A stretch of 64,000 nt of DNA. It comes from Gordius sp. MW1. Its lineage: Eukaryota > Nematomorpha > Gordioida > Gordea > Gordiidae. Location: NCBI GenBank assembly GCA_964036665.1, contig OZ038531.1, positions 21,968,591 through 22,032,590 on the forward strand, in the 5' to 3' direction. A program made the position numbers and the translations under genes. The notes beneath the pieces are model-generated. The model had not been told where the DNA came from. It ran no database searches and was given only the letters and a program-made list of their open reading frames with translations. This document shows, piece after piece, positions 10,621-22,754 of this stretch; the first letter of the stretch is position 1; the number at the start of each line of letters is the position of its first letter.

Positions 10621-11548
10621 ATGTCATGTCGTCAGAGAGGATAGTGTAATTGTTGCTAAATTTGAAGGGGCTTTAGTATTACTTACTATTGTATCAGAAC
10701 TCATGTTTTATGATCATATTATATTAATGCTCAGGATAAAAATATATTATATATTTATTAAATAATTATTAAACGCCCTAAGGACCCCTAATTTATTTAA
10801 AATTATTAAATTCATTTACGCGGATATAGTCTACTATTAATTAAACTTGTCTGTTTAAAAACATCCATCATAAAGGAATCTCAATTTTATTAATTTACAT
10901 TTATCATCCTATATGTGAATCATCCATAATAAATTTAAACTAAAAATAAATATATGTATTTATGATGGCCAATAAGCCGAGATCTCGTATATAAAATATC
11001 GTCACTTCTCGAGGTCAAATTCTCATCCTTATTTTCGTAGGAAAATTTGTCAAACCACAAGAAAACAGGTGAATTTTTATTGAATTTAATCGTTTTACTC
11101 AGAAAAGTACCAATTTTATCTTTTATAAACCGTCAAGTTTTCAAAAAAAATTCCCCCACATTCAGTTGGACATTTATATAAATAACATTTTATTTTGGGC
11201 CGAAATTATTAAAAACAATTTTTTTTAATTTTTTATTAAAAATTAACATTAAAAAGATAAGTTTAAGCTTGTCTTCAAAATAATTGTTTTAAAGTCACCG
11301 TGTTGTTTCTTTTTTAACAAAGGTTTATTTGAAAATATATAAAAGGGTGTTTGAAATTAAATACGTATATATTTTATCGTGTGTAATACAAAATCGTTCG
11401 ATTTAAAAAGGTCATTTGATGTGATAATATAGGAAATCAAGATTCATGATGCAAAAAGTAATGGTCTTTCAAATATATGTAATCTCCATAATTTATAGAA
11501 ATGTAAAAAATAAATTAAAAAAGAAGTTTTCAAGTCAAGCGGTAAATA
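10621..11548. other. AT-rich intergenic sequence
   Basis: No repeat family or coding frame recognised. It is the upstream side of the possible small gene at 11549. Confidence 0.4.
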
Positions 11549-11783
11549 ATGAAGAGATTAAATGAGGACGGTCGTGTAATTGAATACTGGTTTAGAAATG
11601 AATGTAAGCAGTTTGAAAAAGATTGGCGTTAGGCTAAACGGGCTGGTAGATACTGTTGGTTTACAAATTCTTGCAAAAGCAAAAAATTTTGGTAAAATAA
11701 CATTTACTACCAGTATTATATTCTCTTGTTCCGCCTTTTATCACTTTTATAAATATATTATGACAAAGAAGAAGGAGGTGTGA
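11549..11783 (+). CDS. Possible small two-exon gene, single-pass membrane protein
   Basis: Two short frames join into a 62-residue protein if a 46-nt intron (11604-11649) is removed. Its donor GTAAGC is strong and its acceptor is GGTAG. Exon 1 is 11549-11603 (starts MKRLNEDGRVIEYW) and exon 2 is 11650-11783. The second half has one hydrophobic helix (about residues 34-55, FTTSIIFSCSAFYHFYKYIM) followed by a lysine-rich end (TKKKEV), as in small organelle or ER membrane proteins. The stop codon lies 26 nt inside the SLAIN coding region on the other strand, so the two genes would overlap tail to tail. I do not recognise a family. An alternative is an unspliced 67-residue frame at 11580-11783, or no gene at all. 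The intron length agrees with the neighbour's very short introns, which is the main support. Confidence 0.35.
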
Positions 11784-13571
11784 ATGAAGAATGACGATTA
11801 TTTGAAACTTTTTTCGTCAAAGAAAGACCGGGCGGCTTTGGGATTCCACTTAGTCTAGAAACGGGGTTGGAATTAAATATTTTAGACGAAGCAGATGAGG
11901 ATGTATGTTGACTTTGATTTTGAGGAGGGTAAGAAGACGTGTGGGAAACAGTGAGTTGAGATTGTGGCAATTTTGGATAATGATTGCCCAAACTTAATCT
12001 CGTGTTGCCTCTTTGATGCGAGTTTGATGAATAATGGAGATTGGCCATAGAATTTGTTATGGCCGATTTGGAAGGCTGAAAAGGTTCAATACTTTTACAA
12101 ATATCACCATTACTCCCATTATGAGTGATTGTAGTGGGGGTTGTGTTAGAGGTTGCTGACGTGGGGGATGATAGACACATGGCTGAAGGATAAAATGGTT
12201 TCTTTTTTAAAGCATAACTTTGTTTGACAGAATTATATGAATTAATATTTCCACCTTGAAATGGTTTATTCTCCATGGCACCTAGTATATGTAAAGGAAC
12301 TTTAGGTTGAAGGCCTTTGTTAGTTATGGATAAATTTCTTAAAGATGACCGTGATGCATCAGTCTCATCAATCTATATCATTATATCCATGTGATTATAG
12401 ATACTGTTAATTTCATAATTACTTTGTATAAGGATTTTCTTGTTTCTAAATTGCCTTTATTGTTGGTCATCATAGGCTTCATATCGTCAACACCAGGGGT
12501 GGACATCTTTTTTAAAGTACTACTGTCATACAACTTGGATTTTAACAATGGGATGCCTTTCCGAGAAGCTACAAAAAAATGGAGTGATTATAAAAAACAT
12601 TAATTTAAATAAAAAGTTATGCTCCTATTAATTACATTTGCGTGAAGCAATTCGTGAAGCAGATGATATCCTGTTTGATTCATTTAATGAGACCTCAGAT
12701 CCAGCTGAATAAAAGGCAGATTCAGATTCACAACTGCTATTAGTTCTAGAAGCATCTTCTAAAAGCAAAACAATTATAACAATTAATGGAAATTAAGTTA
12801 TGTTATAAAAGGAAGAGAATTGTATTCAAATAAAAATAGTTGCATACAAATATTTTTAATTCACCTCTTTTTAAATAATTTTGTAGATTGTTAAAATCTG
12901 ATTGTTTAATATATTCAAAGTTTTTATGATCTGTTAAACTTGAGTGGGTGTTAATTTTAATCCTCGGAGGAGTATAAAACTTTGACACTAATTTTGATGG
13001 AGGAACAATTACAGCATCTATATATATTAAATAAGATTGAAGAACAAATACATTACTTATTTTATGTGGAGGTGTTTGAAAAGGTGTAAGATATTCAAGA
13101 CTTTGGCACAGACCTAATTTCATTAAAAACTCTTTACTATAACTAACTTTCTTCTTGTTGTTTAGCAAGTGTTTCTACATCTGCTACACTTTTTAATTTG
13201 TGCTTTAAGTATTGATCAAATTCATAATTGGAGGAAGATGTAGAAAGTAAGGAATCATATTGAGATTCTTTATCATCAATGGAATCTTCATTTTCCTCTG
13301 ATAAATTTTTAAATACAAGCATTGATATAATATGTGTACTTAAATATTCATTTTTTTGGGATCCTATTTCTATTCCATGAGTATGGAAAGAAGAGTTTTT
13401 ATTGAGTTTGCATAATAACAAACATGGAGATTGATATAGCCTTAAGTGTCAACTTAAGTAATTAAATTATAAATCATACCAACATTCTTCATTTTCTTCG
13501 TCTAAAACATCTAAATTTAAAACTTCTAGATCTAGGCCATTAATTTGGCAATTCTCGTTAAAGGTTGACAT
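11758..13571 (-). CDS. SLAIN: SLAIN family microtubule plus-end protein, six exons
   Basis: Exons (minus): 13571-13480, 13440-13148, 13113-12865, 12758-12636, 12568-12423, 12372-11758; all junctions are GT-AG and keep frame, giving 505 residues. SLAIN proteins bind EB1 and CLASP/ch-TOG partners at growing microtubule ends and promote polymerisation. Two segments match vertebrate SLAIN: the acidic LEVLNLDVLDEENEECWLY box (about residues 15-33), and HKLKSVADVETLAKQQEESL (about 110-129), like the family's KLQDLTDVQIMARLQEESL. The C-terminal third is rich in Ser, Pro and Asn and likely disordered, with an EB1-type SxIP motif (SGIP, about 476-479) near the end; RKGIP (about 255-259) is similar but lacks the serine. 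Length is near human SLAIN1 (about 570). Introns are 39, 34, 106, 67 and 50 nt; the 34-nt one restores the frame exactly inside a conserved box, so it is probably real. The start ATG at 13571 follows an acceptor-like TTATAG, so a 5' non-coding exon is possible. The paralogue (SLAIN1 or 2) cannot be told. Confidence 0.85.
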
Positions 13572-13717
13572 GTGCCCTATAAAAACATATGATCATGTCA
13601 GAACCACTTGACACGAATTAGTAAACATTGTTACCTCTCAATTTAAAGCAACCATAAATTAAGATCGATTCATCTATAATAAAAAATAAATAGTTGAAAA
13701 TCCATTTATTATGATAA

Positions 13718-14492
13718 CTCGGGCCTTCGGCTATCGTGAGAAGGGGGAGGGGGGAAGGGGAGGAGGGAAGGGGGAATGAAACTCATCTATACTCCGTATA
13801 AACGTAGCTTTGCTATGCAATTTATGGGCGAGAAAGGTTGGAAGGGGCGAGAATGCCTATAGGGGGGTATAAAATGCAAAATGATTAGTTAATTATTTAT
13901 ATAAATTTTTAAAAAGTTAAATTTTTGTAAAACCTGCTATTATTGAGGAATAGGTTTTTCTTCATTCTTAATTATCAACTTCTAAATAAATCAAAAGGAC
14001 GAAAGGAACGCAAATAGAGGGTAGGACCTTGGAAAAGCCAATCGTCATCCTTCCATTTAAACAATTTGGTGTAGGCGACCCATAATTTGAATTATGACTA
14101 TAGACTCTATTCAAATCATGCGCATATATATAGTATAAACAAGATATTTAAAAAACGAAAAATTTGACTTTTTGGCCGTCCGCTGGCTACTGACCAACGA
14201 AAAAAATGACCATTGGCCAAAGTGAGATTAAAATCGATTTTTTTTCCTTGATTATAATTATAGGCTAGTTATTTGGCTGTCTGCTAACCATTAGAAAAAA
14301 CACCACTATCATTTTGCATTTAATACCCCCCTATAGACATTCTCCCCCCTTCCCACCTTTCTCGCCCATAAATTGCATAGCACATATGCTACTTTTATAC
14401 GGAGTATAGATGAATTTCGTTCCCCCTTTTCTTCTCCCCCCTTTCCCTCTCCTCCTCCCCTTCCCCCTTCCCACGAGGGCCGAAGGCCCGAG
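13718..14492. repeat. Composite repeat copies c and d, head-out foldback
   Basis: The left arm starts CTCGGGCCTTCGGC at 13718 and the right arm (minus) starts CTCGGGCCTTCGGCCC at 14492. Both carry the G/A-rich stretch, the ACTCCGTATAAACGTAGC box, GGGCGAGAAAGGT and the AATACCCCCCTATAGGCATT box. The middle holds TTTAAACAATTTGGTGTAGG and CGACCCATAAT (shared with the copy at 43033) and, on the right side, one GGCCAATGGTCA-type unit. This copy could fold into a long hairpin. No coding frame was found. Confidence 0.7.
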
Positions 14493-14580
14493 TTTTTTTT
14501 TATTGCACTGCCTTTTTAAGAAAAAACCATTATTTACTTTTTACCCACCAAGAAAAAAAATGATAGAGCATTTTTAATAA

Positions 14581-16055
14581 CTCGATTTAATTTATAAACG
14601 GCGAACATTTATAATCAGGAATAAAAAATACAATACTGTCGTACTAATGTCACCTCACCACAGATACTCCTCTTCCAGGTATATTTACCGTAAAAATAGA
14701 TTAATTATTTTTTTTGTAAATTATGTGAAATATTTACGAAGTTTCTGCGGCTAATGAACATCTCTGCTGTTAGGTGTGACTTTCTTTGGGTCTTTAACCT
14801 TTATAGTTGTATCTGTTGATTGACTTTGTGTTTTATCAGCGATAAATAGGGGTAACTCATATTCTAAAAATTTTTAAGGCCGTCGGAAGATGAAGAATGT
14901 ATTTTTTATTCAGCGTCGTTTTTTACAAAGACGCAGAATCTTTTGTTATGCCATTCTTAGTATAGGGGTTGGACTTTTTGGCCATTTTTTAGTTTGTCTA
15001 CGAATGCGTCTGAGTTTTTGCCTGTTACAGTGACTCTGGTTGTTGTGAAAAACATTCTATCGGGAAGTCGTAGGTTAGTCCCTTATATGTGATGGCGTAT
15101 GTCTTTGGATAACTGGTAATTCAATTCAGCCGGTGCCATAAGTGGAAAAAAATTTTATTGGCTCACAGCTCCGGATTCGATTAGAAGTTCAGGATTTGTG
15201 ATGATGAAGTGATAACATGTTCGCCAACCAGGTGGGATAAATTGTGTGCTGACTATGTTAAAAAGTGGACGTTTTTTTATTAGGACAGCAAAGAACCATC
15301 GAGTAAAACGGTCCACTTGCGCTGCTTAAGCTAATAAAAGGTGATTTGTTAGGCCTGGTTGTTGAGGTTGCCATTATTTGCAGGGAACTGTTTTTGGTGG
15401 TGAAGGTGATTAATTTTTTAGCATGTACAAAATATAATATCGCTTATGTTAGGGACTAACTAGTAAAAGTGTGTCGATGTTGCAAGGAAGCTCGTCTGTC
15501 GAAGAGTTACATTGTATACTGTAATGACAGTAGATGTAACAGTTTTTTTCGATCACGGAATGCCTGTGACGATAGCCCAAATTGTTTGATCAGTAATTGG
15601 TTTCGCGGTAGTAGCGATGCATTGCAAATCACCAAGCATTCCCTAAAGTATGTCGGCAATGTAGTAAAAGAAAACTATGATAGTCCAGGTATGTCCTATC
15701 TAGAAGTAGGGGGGGGTGAATATGCATAGAATATACATGGCCTCGATAGATAGATTACTTGTTCTTAATATACTTTGGGGGCGTTGATAGTTCCACTTGA
15801 TGTAGAACATGGTTGTGTGGGGAGGGATATTAACGAATAATTGGTTATGGTGACAGTTTTGCATGTGATCCCGTGAAGGCGGATATAATACCACAAAGTA
15901 ATGTTCGGGGGGGGGCAGGGGGGTTAGAATATGTGGCCCCTCAAAAAGCGCGGTCACCACTTTAATATCTACTTGTTATTAATTTTATTAAACGGCGAAC
16001 TATAGTAATCAGGAATATAAAAATACAAAACTGTCGTATAACTAACGTCACCACA
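14581..16055. other. Region flanked by ~80-bp direct repeats, unclassified
   Basis: 14581-14660 and 15978-16055 are similar in the same orientation (both contain AAACGGCGAAC, a TAATCAGGAATA box and ACTGTCGT, ending CACC(T)CACCA). About 1.3 kb lies between, less AT-rich than the surroundings and with several medium-length frames on both strands, none recognised. It may be a mobile or virus-like fossil with terminal repeats, or just two copies of a small repeat. No family can be named. Confidence 0.4.
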
Positions 16056-18067
16056 CATTTTTCCCAAAAAATAATTTAACCCTCGCACATCTAGGTCCTA
16101 GTTTTTATAAATTAATGGTTCTATTCGACAATCAAAACCTTGATTTTCCTTTCATATCTTAATAAAATTCACAGCGATAATATTTGAAATAGCTAACAAC
16201 AACCAAAAATTTTTCATTCTATAGGTAATTAGACTAAGGAGTAACATTGCAATTTAGATGAAATCTATAAGCAACACAGTTTCATCAATTTTTTATTAGC
16301 ATATGCTCAAGATAATTTTGTTGAGTTTAATATAAAAAAACTTAATTTTGAAAAACGAATTTGTCAAGTAATATTTCAACTAAATCCATTGAAGTTCATT
16401 ACAAGAAACGAAGAGTCGCTAAACGCTACATTTGGCGCCAAAAATAACATAGGGCATACATTTTAGAAAATTGTTTAACATATAATTAAGCTTTCACCGA
16501 ATTTTGTGTGAGAGAGCAAATCAAGATAACAAAAAAATTAATAGTAAGCTTTGTTATTCATGTATAGGCAAATTTTTTGTAGAGTTTAAAGAATTTTTTT
16601 GAAAAAACATGATTTTGACCCACAAAGATTTTGATTATATTAAGATTAGAGAGGGAATCATTTGACAGGTGTATTAAAGTTCTGAAAATGTAATCATCAA
16701 TAAGAAGGGCTGTAATTATAAAAAATAATTGTGGTTACAACGGAGGAATTGTATTCGAAGTAACATACTTTATCATTTTAATCAATAAATATGTAGCACC
16801 AAATGAAAAGTTTAATATTCTCAATGGAACAAGTATTAAACTTTTTGACAATATCTCTAACATAGTGGATCAACATAGTAATAACTTATTATAAATTATT
16901 CTTAAAAATAATAATTTTTGATTAGAATTAAGTATGTTACAACTTTATCACACTCATCGTGTACTAAGCATATATGGATTGGTTGACTTTTCAATTCGTG
17001 TTAATTGAATTAAATGAATATGTAGTTCTCGGATAACTCGCGGTGTATGTTTAATAATTCATCATTAGGTTTACGTTGAAATGATTATTCAACTTAACCT
17101 CTCTACGCCATTATATAAGCAAATCCTTACGCTTACCAAATTACTATCTGAGTCTACCAAACTCGGATACGTAATTGACCCCCTTCCCCAGGGTCACAAC
17201 CCAAGATTTTTTGAAAAATATCTCGCTTGGAGCAATGTACACTACCATCCGGACAGCTTTTACTTTGAAAAGATACATATATAGCTTACTTTACAGGCAA
17301 ATAAGATGTGTTATATACATGTAAATAAGTGGCGGCGCGAGTGAATGATATAATACAGAAATAAGTGGTTTGCGGTTACAACACAAATTCAAGCGATTAT
17401 CCAGAGTCTACGACATAATTACGATAACGTTCGTTTAACACCCTCCCCCCCCGCCTATCGAGTATTATATAACAAATTTCTGATAACTTATATACAAACA
17501 CATACGTTGTTAACAGGGTAGACAAAGTAATAAGAACTTTAACCCCCCGGTCCTCATGTAATAGACAGTGGCGTAGCTAAAATTTTTCATTTGGAGGGGC
17601 CAAACTTAAATTTCTCACCAGTGAGGAGAGGTCCATAGCAATTAAAAAGTTTTCCAAAGCCATTTGTCAAACTTAATATCCAACTATTCCTTTGTGTAAT
17701 TTTTTTTCAAAATTCATCAAACTCCTACCCTTTTAAGTCCATATTAATATTATCTTCCCAAATCTTAGGTCTTCCCTCTAAGCTTTACCTTCGACTTACA
17801 CATGCGCATGCCAAATTAGAGACCTGCAACGGGCCACTTTATGTCAATCAGCTCGCCTGTTACAAATATATAAACGCTGGGCCGGGTCCAGAGCCATCAA
17901 AAAATAAATGATAGACCCGGCCCGCTAAATATTTGCAAAGCCCTTGCCCAGGATCTTAAAAATTTGCATCATTTAATATTCGATTGTATTTTTTTTATCG
18001 AATGTACAATATACAATAGTTACAGATGTTAAAAAATTATACATATCTAAATATTAAATAAGCCCAC
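16056..18067. other. AT-rich spacer with one unassigned reading frame
   Basis: Mostly featureless AT-rich sequence. It holds one 67-codon frame at 17081-17284 (+) with non-repetitive composition (DPLPQGHNPRFFEKYLAW) that I cannot assign; it could be a stray exon or chance. Near 17567 there is a fragment of MITE family 1 (GTGGCGTAGC, then GGAGGGGCCAAA), and at 17880-17960 a CCCGGCCC-rich palindromic patch. Confidence 0.35.
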
Positions 18068-21000
18068 TCTATATATAAAATTCTCGTGTCACGGTGTTTG
18101 TAATTAAACTCCTTCCTTCTTATAAAAATTTCTGTGCATATTTGGTAGGTATGAGATTAGGTCCTAAACTATATTTAAACCCCTAAGTGATAAGACGGTC
18201 CAGTATTTTTGTTTTATACCTTTTGAAACCTAATAAAATGTCAATCATACGCAACTTCATAACGTGCTACAGGGATACTGTAAAATGCGACAATGTAAAT
18301 AATCTTTCATATATAAAAAGGCTGAAGTATTCTACTTATAAAAATACCATATAGCATGGGCGTAGCCAGCATCTTGAGGAGGACAAAAATGATTTAGGGA
18401 CGGGTAAAATAATATTTTTGATAATCATTTTACCATTATTTTAATAAGCTTGAGTGAGTTTTTAGATTTATAAGGGGCAGGCGCCCCTCCTTGCTTCCTC
18501 CTTGCCCCCCTCCCTAGCTACGTCCTTGCCATATATCATAAATATCATTTTCTCCTAACTTAAATATTTAATCAAAATTATTGCTGCAAGCATTAGTTTC
18601 TTCTATGTCTAAATAAACATTTGGAGATATATAAAAATATATCATAAATACCATTTTCTTTTAATCTTAATGCACCGCAGCAAGGCACGCCGATGCATGC
18701 CCCGGTTTATTCAAATCAAACAATTTGAGTCGTTTCTATACAGTCAATCCCCAACTTCATGACGTCTAACATGCAAATACGACAATGTAATTAATCTTTC
18801 ATATATAAAAAGAAGGAAGTATTTTATTTATAAAAAGTATTCTATTTATTAACATATCAGCAATAGGGTTGTCAAATGAAAATAGAAAGAATGCAATATT
18901 AGTTTACTGTTCTTCACTTTTAAGTAATTGATATATTAGATATCTTAATTAATAGTTAACAATGCCAGCTACGCAAAAGGGCCTTTTTGAGCGAACGAAA
19001 CAAAATGCAACCATGATAAATATAAGAGCACAAAGAACAGACGAACATATTCTACAAAACGAATCTTGTAAATTTTTACAAATTTATTTTATGTGTGATG
19101 ACGACTCCACCGAATCCCGTAGATGCTGTTGCGGCTACAATAACCTCGATTCATCTTTTGCCAGGCGCATCGTCAACGACCTGGACGCTTTGTTCAATGA
19201 GCACAATGAATCATTTAAATTATTTAAATGACACATGCTTAAATTACTATGTGACAATTACGCTATAGTCATCGATTCTAATAAAACACCAGTTAGAAAG
19301 CGCATACGTATTCAATGCACCTGTAATTGACGACGTTTCCGGAATCATGGTTGGGGATCGTACGGCTTCTCGCCAAATCGTGATTCGACGAAGAGATAAT
19401 AATCTTCCGTTCATTGCTAATACCCAACGTTGATATGACTCTCTCCAAGATTCGATAATCTTCTGGAAAGGACAAGATGGATGCTCTATAAAAATTCAAC
19501 AACGGGATCCCTTAAGAGGTACTTAATTCATTATTAAGCATGATTACTAATTTTCATTTAATTGGAAATTGGAATATATATTATTGCAGAAGCCGAAACA
19601 AACAAGAAGGTCAGCTCGAAAGAATATTATGCGTATCGTTTGTGATTAGACGCGGTCAAGCACATTTTGATTTGGTTCACCGACAAAATACGTCCTGAAG
19701 ACATCGATTGTTAATTCCAGCAAAAATTCCAAATCCGTGTGTTAATCAATTATTGTTTGATAATGTTATAACAAACATAATCCATGGCCCATATGAATAT
19801 TTAGATCGTTCATCGCCTTGCATGATAGATGGAAAATGTACAAAGTGTTTTCCTAAGGATTTCACCAAGGATACGGTCACACATGTCGATGGATATCCAA
19901 CATATCGTCAAAAAGTACCGATAATGGCGGAAAAAGATTTACTAAAACTTCAGTAGAGCGAGCGGCCATTAAAATGACGATCGAATGGTGGTACTATATT
20001 CACCTCTGTTGTGCCAAACATTGAATGCTCAAATTAATGTTGAGATCTGCAGTTCGGTGTAGAGCATCAAATATATATGCAATTATGTGAAAGTGATATT
20101 GTTGTATTTAAAATTAATAATACTAATGTGAATGCTCCTCCATTGAATAACAATGATGAAATAACGAACTACCGTATTAGCCGGTATATCAGCTCCAATG
20201 AAGCTGCTTGGCGTACCTTCGGTTTCATAATTCATGAACTGGATCTAGCAGTTATCCATTTAGCTGTCCATCTTGAAAACGGCCAGCGTTTATATTTCAC
20301 GAACGAGACAGCGCTTGACATGCTATAAATTTACCAAAAACTACACTTACTAATTTTTTGGATTGCGTAATCGTGCCTATGCTTTTGGTGCCTTCGCACG
20401 AACACTACTCTATTCAGAAGTACCACGCTATTTTACGTGGACTCAGTCGAAAAAATGAATGCCCCGCAAATAAGGCACACCAGTTGATGCATGCCTCGGT
20501 TTATTCAATTAATACAATTTTTTGGGTCGAGTATATACAGTCAATCCAAGGCAGACTGAGTGCTTTTATCTGCGACTGTTGATGGTTAATGTCACCAGCC
20601 CATTGTCATTTCACGATATTGAAAGTGAATGAACAACGTATCCAACGTATAAAGATGCCTGCTTGGCACTAGGCTTGCTAGAACATGACAACCATTGGGA
20701 CAGTATGATTACTGAAGCAGCATTGAACTGTACAGGAACATAATTCGTCAACTATTCGCTATAGTGTTGACTACATGTTTTCCGGCCAGAGCACAAACCA
20801 TGTGAGATACACAAAGATTCAATGGCTGATGATATATTGCATCGACATCGTACATGGCGCAACAATCCATCGATATCATTCAGCGACGCAATGTACAACG
20901 AAGCTTTGATTGCTATCGAGAATCTTGGCATTGTTATTGCCATTTTCATTATTTAGTCAATTCTTTGTGGGTTCACCAAATTGAAGTGCATTTGATTTAC

Positions 21001-22390
21001 TCAACACTAATATGAATCCTGAACAGCAGTACAATATAATAGAAATGGCAGCGATTGTTAGTTAGTCGCAATGGCCTAATACTAACTGATGAACAAAAAA
21101 CCATGTACGACCGCATTATGCTAGCAGTTTCGGCAGGACAAGGTGGGTTTTTTTGAATACACCAGGTGGAACTTGCAGAACATTTCTTATTTCGCTAATT
21201 CTTTCCGAGATACGATCAAAAAATGGCATCGCATTGGCCGTTGCATCATCTGGCATTGCAGCACTTTATTAGATGGAGGCAGAACAGCTCATTCAGCATT
21301 TAAGCTGCCACTAAAAATTCAAAATAACCCAGAAGCAGTGTGCAATATAAAAAAACAATCGTTCATGACCACACTACTCAAACGGTGTAAAGTTATCATC
21401 TATGATGAGTGCATTTTGACAAATAAACATTCGCTTAAGGCATTGAATAGGACATGAAGGATATAAAAAACAACGACAAACTCTTTGGCGGTGATTTAGA
21501 CAAGCGCTTCCCGTCACTCTACGTTCAGCGTACGCTGTTAAGATCAACGATTGCTTAAAATCATTATCACTGTGGCGGAATGTTGAAAAATTAGAACTGA
21601 AAATAAACATGCGCGTTCATATGCTTAAAGATCCATCTGCTGAAACATTCTCAGAACAACTGTTAGATATTGGTAATGGAAGTTGCTTTACATTAAAATA
21701 CTGGATGCATAAAATTACCGTCGGATTTCTGCACCATCGTCGATACTCACATCGACCACATATCCCAATCTATAAACACAATACAAAAATCTTGATTGGC
21801 TCTCAGAAAGAGTAATATTGGCACAAAAAATGTGGACATCGATGGTTTAAATTCCATGATAAAACAGTTGTTGCCAGGTGATTTCGTGTCATACAAATGT
21901 GTCGAGACAGTTTGCGATGCTAACGAAGCTGAAAATTATCCAATTGAGTTTTTGAATTCATTGGATTTGCCAGGCATGTTACCGAACCATTTATATTGAA
22001 GGTTGGATCACCGGTAATATTGCTTTGTAATTTGAACTTACCACGGCTGTGCAATGGCACACGATTAGTCATTAAAAAATTAATGAAAAAGGTTATTAAA
22101 GTCAGCATTTTGAATGGCAAGTTCCGAGGTGAAAATGTATTGCTGTCACGTATCCCTATGATTTCCATAGATGTGTCCATTAAATTCTAATGTATTCAAT
22201 TTCCAATTAAATTGGCATTTGCAATGGCAATCAAAGGCGCAGGGCCAAACGATGTCTATTTGTGGCTTAGATTTGGGCATATCATGCTTTTCCCACCGAC
22301 AGCTATACGTGGCATGTTCTCGATTGGAAAAACAGCCAGTTTGTTTGTGTTGGCTAAAGACGGACCAACCAAATATATAATGATTTACGG
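18068..22390 (+). mobile_element. Decayed autonomous Helitron (Rep/helicase)
   Basis: The 5' end TCTATATATAAAATTCTCGT has the usual Helitron start. Frames from 18962 show, in order, RepHel features: the N-terminal IYF box (19080); IIHGPYEYLDRSSPCM, then GKCTKCFPKDF and DGYPTYRQKV (19780-19920); YISSNEAAWR and AVHLENGQRLYF (20190-20300); helicase GGRTAHSAFKLPL (21280) and the Walker B-like VIIYDEC (21390); YPIEFLNSLDLPGM (21940); LCNGTRLVIKKLM (22045). These are the Rep and PIF1-type helicase segments of animal Helitrons. The frame shifts or stops many times and the Walker A region is damaged. A family-1 MITE sits in the 5' leader. The helicase end runs into a MITE-like piece near 22390, so the 3' hairpin/CTAG end is missing. 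Confidence 0.9.
18355..18529. mobile_element. MITE family 1 copy inside Helitron leader
   Basis: Starts CATGGGCGTAGCCAGC and ends CTAGCTACGTCCTTG, with GGAC(A)AAAATGATTTAGGG and a CCCCTCC-rich right side. It lies between Helitron 5' end and first coding block, so it inserted after the Helitron. Confidence 0.75.
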
Positions 22391-22580
22391 AGGGGCAAAA
22401 TGATAAATTATCGTAATTTAGCCGTAATAACATTAAATTTTAGGATTTAGAGGGGGGCGCCGCCTTTTCCTGCCTTTTTGTGTCTTAACCTCTTGCAATG
22501 ATTTGAATTCGAATACTAATTAATTTCAAATAACACTTTATATTTATCATCGCAATTTATTCAAATGTTTTTAAATTAAA

Positions 22581-22754
22581 AGTGTTGTAAAAATGGCTGG
22601 GTTTTGCCTGGTCGACTTTGGTTTTAATCGACTAAGCATAAACACTTAGTCGAATTAACAGACCAAAAGATTTGGTCAAACATTTGATCTGTTTATGTTT
22701 AGTCGACTAAAACCAATGGTCAACCAAACTAAATCCAGCCGTTTTTATAACACT
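22581..22754. mobile_element. MITE family 2 copy (GTGTTGTAAAAACGG ends)
   Basis: Ends AGTGTTGTAAAAATGGCTGG and CCAGCCGTTTTTATAACACT are inverted repeats. The interior carries further inverted GTCGACT/AGTCGAC words. The family has hAT-type ends like the element at 8663, but no exact target duplication is visible here. Confidence 0.8.

Noticed and set aside
12391-12603. 70-codon plus-strand frame
   Set aside because: Antisense shadow of SLAIN exon 5 and its neighbouring introns.
15469-15960. Two 86-codon frames on opposite strands as host genes
   Set aside because: Neither has splice context or recognisable motifs, and they lie inside the direct-repeat-flanked block; left unassigned.
22171-22433. 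Three overlapping frames as separate small genes
   Set aside because: They are broken pieces and antisense shadows of the Helitron helicase end.
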